Shown one piece after another: positions 6,654-9,488 of a DNA stretch of 9,488 nt. This DNA is from JAAYCI01 sp964472465. GTDB taxonomy: Bacteria > Bacillota > Clostridia > Oscillospirales > Ruminococcaceae. The stretch's first letter is position 1, and each line of letters begins with the position of its first letter. Where the stretch lies: positions 1 through 9,488 of the forward strand of contig CAYYLW010000103.1 of assembly GCA_964472465.1 (NCBI GenBank), in the 5' to 3' direction. Under the pieces are notes generated by a model that was not told the origin of the DNA, did not search any database, and worked only from the letters and a program-made list of their open reading frames with translations. The translations under genes were made by a program, and so were the position numbers.

Positions 6654-7525
6654 CAGCTCAGCTCCTCACCATCATCACAAATTTTCACGGCCTGGGTGGG
6701 CTGCCACGAGGGAGGGGGCACAACCCGGGGGCCCTCCTCGGGTTCTTTGGGGGGCGGCTGCAAATGTTCTTTTTCCAGTTCCGCGCTGTTGCGGGCGTTT
6801 TCCTTGTATTCACTCACCACCCCGGCGCAGTTGCCCTGGGCAATCACACGCCCGTGGCTCAGCCAGCAGGCGCGGCCACAAAGCTGCTCTACCACCCCAA
6901 TATCGTGGCTAACCAGCAGCACAGTGGTGCCTTTTTCAATCAATTCGGTGATGCGTTTTTCACATTTTTCCTTAAACAGAAAATCCCCCACCGAGAGGAT
7001 TTCGTCGCAAATCAGCACGTCGGGGTCCATCACGGTGGCAATGGAGAAAGCCAGGCGGGCCACCATGCCAGAGGAATAGTTTTTCACCGGCACATCCAAA
7101 AAACTGTGCAGCTCAGAAAAATCCACAATCTCATCAAATTTTTCGCGCAGGTAGCTGGGTTTCATGCCCAGCACGGTGCCGTTTAAAAACACGTTTTCCC
7201 GCGCGGTAAGGTCGGGGTCAAAGCCCGCGCCCAGCTCAATCAGCGGGGCCACCGTGCCATGCACGCGGCAATTGCCCTTGGTGGGCTTCATCACCCCGGC
7301 AATAATTTTGAGCAGGGTGCTTTTGCCAGAGCCGTTCAGCCCCACCAGGCCGTATACGTCGCCCTTGTTCACCCGCAGGGAAACGTTGGAAAGCGCAAAA
7401 AATTCCTCGAATTTCAGTGTTCCCTTGGCGCGGCGGATGAACATCTCTTTGAGGCTGTCCACCTTTTCCTTGGCCATGTTGAAGCGCATCGAGACATTTT
7501 CTACCTCTATCATGGGCTGGGGCAC
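6653..7525 (-). CDS. Polysaccharide ABC exporter, ATP-binding subunit (TagH/Wzt-like)
   Basis: A 290-residue ATPase that energises export of a lipid-linked polysaccharide. Walker A is GLNGSGKST (62-70), the signature is YSSGM (150-154, the degenerate form usual for TagH/Wzt proteins), Walker B is VLICDE (170-175) with catalytic Glu175, and the H-loop His is His207. The region around residues 90-108 (VAPLIELGAGFDPDLTARE) is typical of this exporter group. After the ATPase core (to about 240) there is only a 50-residue Glu/Pro-rich tail, not the carbohydrate-binding domain of long Wzt proteins. I choose the GTG at 7525 because AAAGGAGG lies 8 nt upstream; the ATG four codons later would be 20 nt away. 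The permease gene is 60 bp upstream and the stop overlaps the next glycosyltransferase start. Confidence 0.94.
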   Translation of the reverse strand: MPQPMIEVENVSMRFNMAKEKVDSLKEMFIRRAKGTLKFEEFFALSNVSLRVNKGDVYGLVGLNGSGKSTLLKIIAGVMKPTKGNCRVHGTVAPLIELGAGFDPDLTARENVFLNGTVLGMKPSYLREKFDEIVDFSELHSFLDVPVKNYSSGMVARLAFSIATVMDPDVLICDEILSVGDFLFKEKCEKRITELIEKGTTVLLVSHDIGVVEQLCGRACWLSHGRVIAQGNCAGVVSEYKENARNSAELEKEHLQPPPKEPEEGPRVVPPPSWQPTQAVKICDDGEELS

Positions 7526-7533
7526 GCTGGCGG

Positions 7534-7541
7534 CCTCCTTT
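7534..7541 (-). promoter_or_regulatory. Strong ribosome-binding site deciding the GTG start of the exporter ATPase
   Basis: AAAGGAGG on the minus strand sits 8 nt before GTG at 7525. The spacing suits the GTG and is too long for the ATG at codon 5. Confidence 0.85.
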
Positions 7542-7585
7542 CAAAGTGAAAAAACACGGGCGGTTTGCTGCAGACGCGCAAAAGT

Positions 7586-8374
7586 TTAAATGTACAGGAT
7601 GAATTTATCCTGCTTTGCGCGGAAGGCCAGCAGCCCCACCACCATGGCGGCCAGGCTGCACAGGATGCAGCACAGCCACATATTCAGCGTGGGCGCCTGG
7701 CCGTACAGCACCACCTGGCGGAACATTCCCACATACCAGTACAGCGGGTTCAGTTTGATGGCCTGTTGCATCCAGGCGGGAAGCATCTCAACGGGATAAA
7801 AAATGGGGGTGAGGTAGTTCAGCGCCACCACCACCACGCCATACAGGTGTTGGATGTCCCGGTAGAACACCACCAAGGTGGAAAGCAGCAGCCCCACGCC
7901 CAAGTTAAAGACGAAAATGAGAATGAGGGGCACGGGGAAAAGCAGCAGCCAGGGGGTAAGCGGCACCTGCGTTACCAGCATAACAATAAACAGCGCCACC
8001 ATGGTGAACAGGGTGTTCACCAGTTCAAACAGCACCTTCTCAAAGGGGAAGATATATTTGGGGATATACACTTTTTTGATGAGGCCGCTATAGCCGATGA
8101 TGGAGCCCATGGCCGCCGAGGTGGCGCCACTGAAAAAGTTGAACATCAACTGGGCGCTGAGCAGGTAAACCGTAAAATACTCGATTTGGAAGCGGAACAT
8201 ATAGCTGAACACCGCCGCCATAATCAGCATCATCAAAATGGGGTTTAGGATGCTCCACAAAAAGCCCAGGGCGCTGCGGCGGTATTTCACTTTCAGGTCG
8301 CGCTGCACCAGGTTGAGAAGCAGGTACTGGTAACGGCGGTACACCGCCAGGGTGTTTTGCAGGTAGGCAATCAT
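7586..8374 (-). CDS. Polysaccharide ABC exporter, permease subunit (ABC-2 type, TagG/Wzm-like)
   Basis: A 262-residue inner-membrane permease that pairs with the ATPase encoded next. Family signs are the amphipathic N-terminal motif LVQRDLKVKYRRSALGFLW (22-40) leading into the first helix, KVYIPKYIFP (101-110), FYRDIQH (170-176), the TPIFYP loop (189-194) and LNPLYWYVGMFRQ (208-220). Hydrophobic helices lie near 37-60, 66-88, 112-135, 142-167, 177-198 and 231-250, the six-helix layout of ABC-2 exporters. The length matches the family (about 260). The ATG follows the rfbC stop codon directly (TAAATG, no gap), with AAAGGTGG inside rfbC as ribosome site, so the two genes are translationally linked. 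It exports a polysaccharide or teichoic-acid-like polymer across the membrane; the exact substrate is not shown. Confidence 0.94.
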   Translation of the reverse strand: MIAYLQNTLAVYRRYQYLLLNLVQRDLKVKYRRSALGFLWSILNPILMMLIMAAVFSYMFRFQIEYFTVYLLSAQLMFNFFSGATSAAMGSIIGYSGLIKKVYIPKYIFPFEKVLFELVNTLFTMVALFIVMLVTQVPLTPWLLLFPVPLILIFVFNLGVGLLLSTLVVFYRDIQHLYGVVVVALNYLTPIFYPVEMLPAWMQQAIKLNPLYWYVGMFRQVVLYGQAPTLNMWLCCILCSLAAMVVGLLAFRAKQDKFILYI

Positions 8375-8947
8375 TTAGCTGTGCCACCTTTCAAAGCAGG
8401 CAAAATCCTGCCCCTTGAGGCCGGGCAGGGCGGTGTCTTTGTCGCTCAGCCGGGGGGCTTCGCCAATGTCCGGCCAGCGCACGCCAATGTCGGGGTCATC
8501 GTAACGCACCCCACCCTCGGCGGCGGGGTAGTAGATATCGGTGCATTTGTAGGTGAACTCGGCGATGTCGCTCAGCACCAAAAAACCGTGTGCGAAGCCC
8601 GCTGGCACCCAAAGCTGGCGCTTGTTCTCGTCGCTTAGTTCCACCCCCGCCCAGGCGCCAAAAGAGGGGCTGCCGGGGCGCAAATCCACCCCCACATCAA
8701 ACACGCTGCCGCGCACCACACGTACCAGCTTGCCCTGGGTGTGCTCTTTTTGGAAGTGCAGCCCCCGCAGCACACCTTTGGTGGAAAGGCTGTGGTTATC
8801 CTGCACAAAGGGGGCGCTGATGCCCGCCTTGGCAAATTCCTCTTGGTGGTAGGTCTCCATAAAAAACCCACGGCTATCGCCAAAAACGGTGGGTTCCACA
8901 ATCAGCATGCCGGGCACGTCGGTCTCAATAAATTTGAATTTAGACAA
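8375..8947 (-). CDS. rfbC: dTDP-4-dehydrorhamnose 3,5-epimerase
   Basis: A 190-residue cupin-fold enzyme that epimerises dTDP-4-keto-6-deoxyglucose at C3 and C5, the third step of dTDP-L-rhamnose synthesis. The N-terminus FIETDVPGMLIVEP and VFGDSRGFFMETY (21-33) are typical. Catalytic features are RGLHF (Arg61, His64), Lys73, VFDVGVDLR (82-90), PAGFAHGF (115-122), the Tyr pair near 139-140 and LSDKD (Asp169 as partner of His64). The length fits the family (about 180-190). I start it at TTG 8947, because GGAGG lies 7 nt upstream and homologues start at this point (M-x-KFKFIETD). An in-frame ATG at 9031 would add 28 unrelated residues, has no ribosome site, and lies only about 9 nt from the predicted transcript start. 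It is the first gene of the exporter/glycosyltransferase operon. The rfbA, rfbB and rfbD genes are not in the window. Confidence 0.94.
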   Translation of the reverse strand: MSKFKFIETDVPGMLIVEPTVFGDSRGFFMETYHQEEFAKAGISAPFVQDNHSLSTKGVLRGLHFQKEHTQGKLVRVVRGSVFDVGVDLRPGSPSFGAWAGVELSDENKRQLWVPAGFAHGFLVLSDIAEFTYKCTDIYYPAAEGGVRYDDPDIGVRWPDIGEAPRLSDKDTALPGLKGQDFACFERWHS

Positions 8948-8954
8948 AATTCCG

Positions 8955-8959
8955 CCTCC
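8955..8959 (-). promoter_or_regulatory. rfbC: Ribosome-binding site deciding the TTG start of rfbC
   Basis: GGAGG on the minus strand is 7 nt before TTG at 8947. No ATG or GTG lies at a usable distance, and the conserved family N-terminus begins right after it. Confidence 0.8.
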
Positions 8960-9046
8960 ATTCTGGTGGGCCACTGGGGTATTTTCTGCCCCGCGGCCCA
9001 AGGGATGGGCACGGTGGGCATAAGTTTCCATATTGAATCTTATAGT

Positions 9047-9075
9047 AGAATAGCATAATCCCCCCGGCACTTCAA
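9047..9075 (-). promoter_or_regulatory. Promoter of the rfbC-exporter-glycosyltransferase operon
   Basis: On the minus strand TTGAAG (9070-9075), a 17-bp spacer and TATTCT (9047-9052) form a sigma-A-type promoter, strengthened by an extended -10 (TGC just before TATTCT). Transcription should begin near 9040, giving a leader of about 93 nt before the TTG start. The leader can form small GC hairpins (for example GCCCA/TGGGC) but contains no riboswitch I recognise. Confidence 0.7.
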
Positions 9076-9106
9076 GTTTCTGCGCAGGGGCGGGCGGGGG
9101 GCAAAG

Positions 9107-9135
9107 TTGAAAAAGAGGGGCCGCTATTGTATACT
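9107..9135 (+). promoter_or_regulatory. Promoter of the divergent legB-like gene
   Basis: TTGAAA (9107-9112), a 17-bp spacer and TATACT (9130-9135) make a good sigma-A-type promoter pointing right. The start point should be near 9142, about 76 nt before the ATG. It is back to back with the rfbC promoter; the two -35 boxes are 31 bp apart, with a G-rich stretch (9087-9101) between them. Confidence 0.75.
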
Positions 9136-9217
9136 GGGAGCGAATATTCTTTTTGGCAAAGTGGGGGCGCGGGCAGCAGGCGGGCCCCACCCCAGAGAAA
9201 AACAGCGGGAGGGCCCT

Positions 9218-9488
9218 ATGGCAAACTGCGTGATGGTGACAGGCGCCGACGGTTTTATTGGCAGCCACCTGGCCGAAGCACTGGTGAAAAAAGGCGAAAA
9301 GGTGAAGGCCTTTTGCTATTACAATTCGTTTGGTAAATGGGGCTGGCTGGACAGCCTGCCCAGCGAAACGCTACAGGAGATAGAGGTTTTTATGGGGGAT
9401 ATCCGCGACCCCCACGGCGTGCAGGTGGCCATGCAGGGGCAGGACGTGGTGTACCACCTGGCCGCGCTGATTGCCATTCCCTTTAGCT
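9218..9488 (+). CDS. legB: NAD-dependent 4,6-dehydratase, LegB-like (partial, runs off window)
   Basis: The first 90 residues of an extended short-chain dehydrogenase/reductase; the window ends before the catalytic Tyr-x-x-x-Lys. TGADGFIGSHL (8-18) is the Gly-x-x-Gly-x-x-Gly dinucleotide site, GDIRD (60-64) contacts the adenine ring, and HLAALIAIPFS (80-90) follows. YYNSF (34-38) with WGWLD (41-45) is, from memory, the signature of the LegB group, the 4,6-dehydratase acting on a UDP-N-acetylhexosamine at the start of legionaminic acid and related amino-sugar pathways. GGGAGGG lies about 5 nt before the ATG, and a good promoter lies upstream. It is divergent from the rhamnose/exporter operon and probably opens a second sugar-synthesis operon to the right. 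If the following genes are not leg genes it may make another 4-keto-6-deoxy amino sugar. Confidence 0.8.
   Translation, partial: MANCVMVTGADGFIGSHLAEALVKKGEKVKAFCYYNSFGKWGWLDSLPSETLQEIEVFMGDIRDPHGVQVAMQGQDVVYHLAALIAIPFS

Noticed and set aside
7526..7585. Terminator or attenuator between permease and ATPase genes
   Set aside because: Only a 5-bp stem (TTTGC/GCAAA) with a large loop is possible, and the nearby T run is not directly after a stem.
7565..8248. 227-codon open frame on the plus strand opposite the permease
   Set aside because: The His/Gln-rich translation is a typical shadow of hydrophobic membrane-protein codons; there is no ribosome site and the minus-strand permease is certain.
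9087..9120. G-quadruplex between the divergent promoters
   Set aside because: Only three close G runs are present; the fourth (9117-9120) would need a loop of about 15 bases, so the structure is doubtful.
8375..9268. rfbC starting at the far upstream in-frame codon (297 residues)
   Set aside because: The extra sequence spans the promoters, lacks a ribosome site and does not resemble the family N-terminus, which begins right after TTG 8947.

Overview
The window looks like chromosomal DNA from a high-GC Gram-positive Firmicute, most likely a clostridial gut-type (Oscillospiraceae-like) bacterium. This is inferred from strong GGAGG ribosome sites, GTG and TTG starts, a lipoprotein with a long Ser/Ala/Pro linker, a PadR plus HAAS-type membrane protein pair, and no outer-membrane genes. 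No taxonomic marker gene is present.

Layout from left to right. Bases 1-55 look like one end of an IS3-family (IS150-like) insertion sequence that continues out of the window. Next is a two-gene minus-strand operon (135-1432): a PadR-type repressor followed by a coupled multi-pass membrane protein. It is driven by a consensus promoter (TTGACA, 17 bp, TATAAT) whose spacer is filled by a near-perfect 21-bp palindrome, the likely repressor operator. A strong intrinsic terminator (1539-1576) separates it from the large minus-strand unit upstream.

The large unit (1624-8947, transcribed right to left) appears to be a cell-surface polysaccharide operon: dTDP-4-dehydrorhamnose 3,5-epimerase (rfbC, TTG start), an ABC-2 polysaccharide export permease, its ATPase (GTG start), two consecutive paralogous proteins that each carry two GT2 glycosyltransferase domains, a lipoprotein of unknown function and a small YcxB-like membrane protein. 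Spacings are 0 to 60 bp, one junction is a TGATG overlap, and I see no internal terminator. The expected product is a rhamnose-containing glycan built in the cytoplasm and exported by the ABC transporter.

At the right edge (9218 onward, plus strand) a divergent gene begins that carries the N-terminal signature of LegB-type NAD-dependent 4,6-dehydratases, so the locus may continue into legionaminic-acid-like or related amino-sugar synthesis. Back-to-back sigma-A-type promoters lie between rfbC and this gene.

I found no RNA genes, CRISPR arrays, prophage genes or obvious defence system. The least explained parts are the duplicated double-GT2 proteins, the lipoprotein/YcxB pair at the end of the operon, and the PadR-controlled membrane protein.
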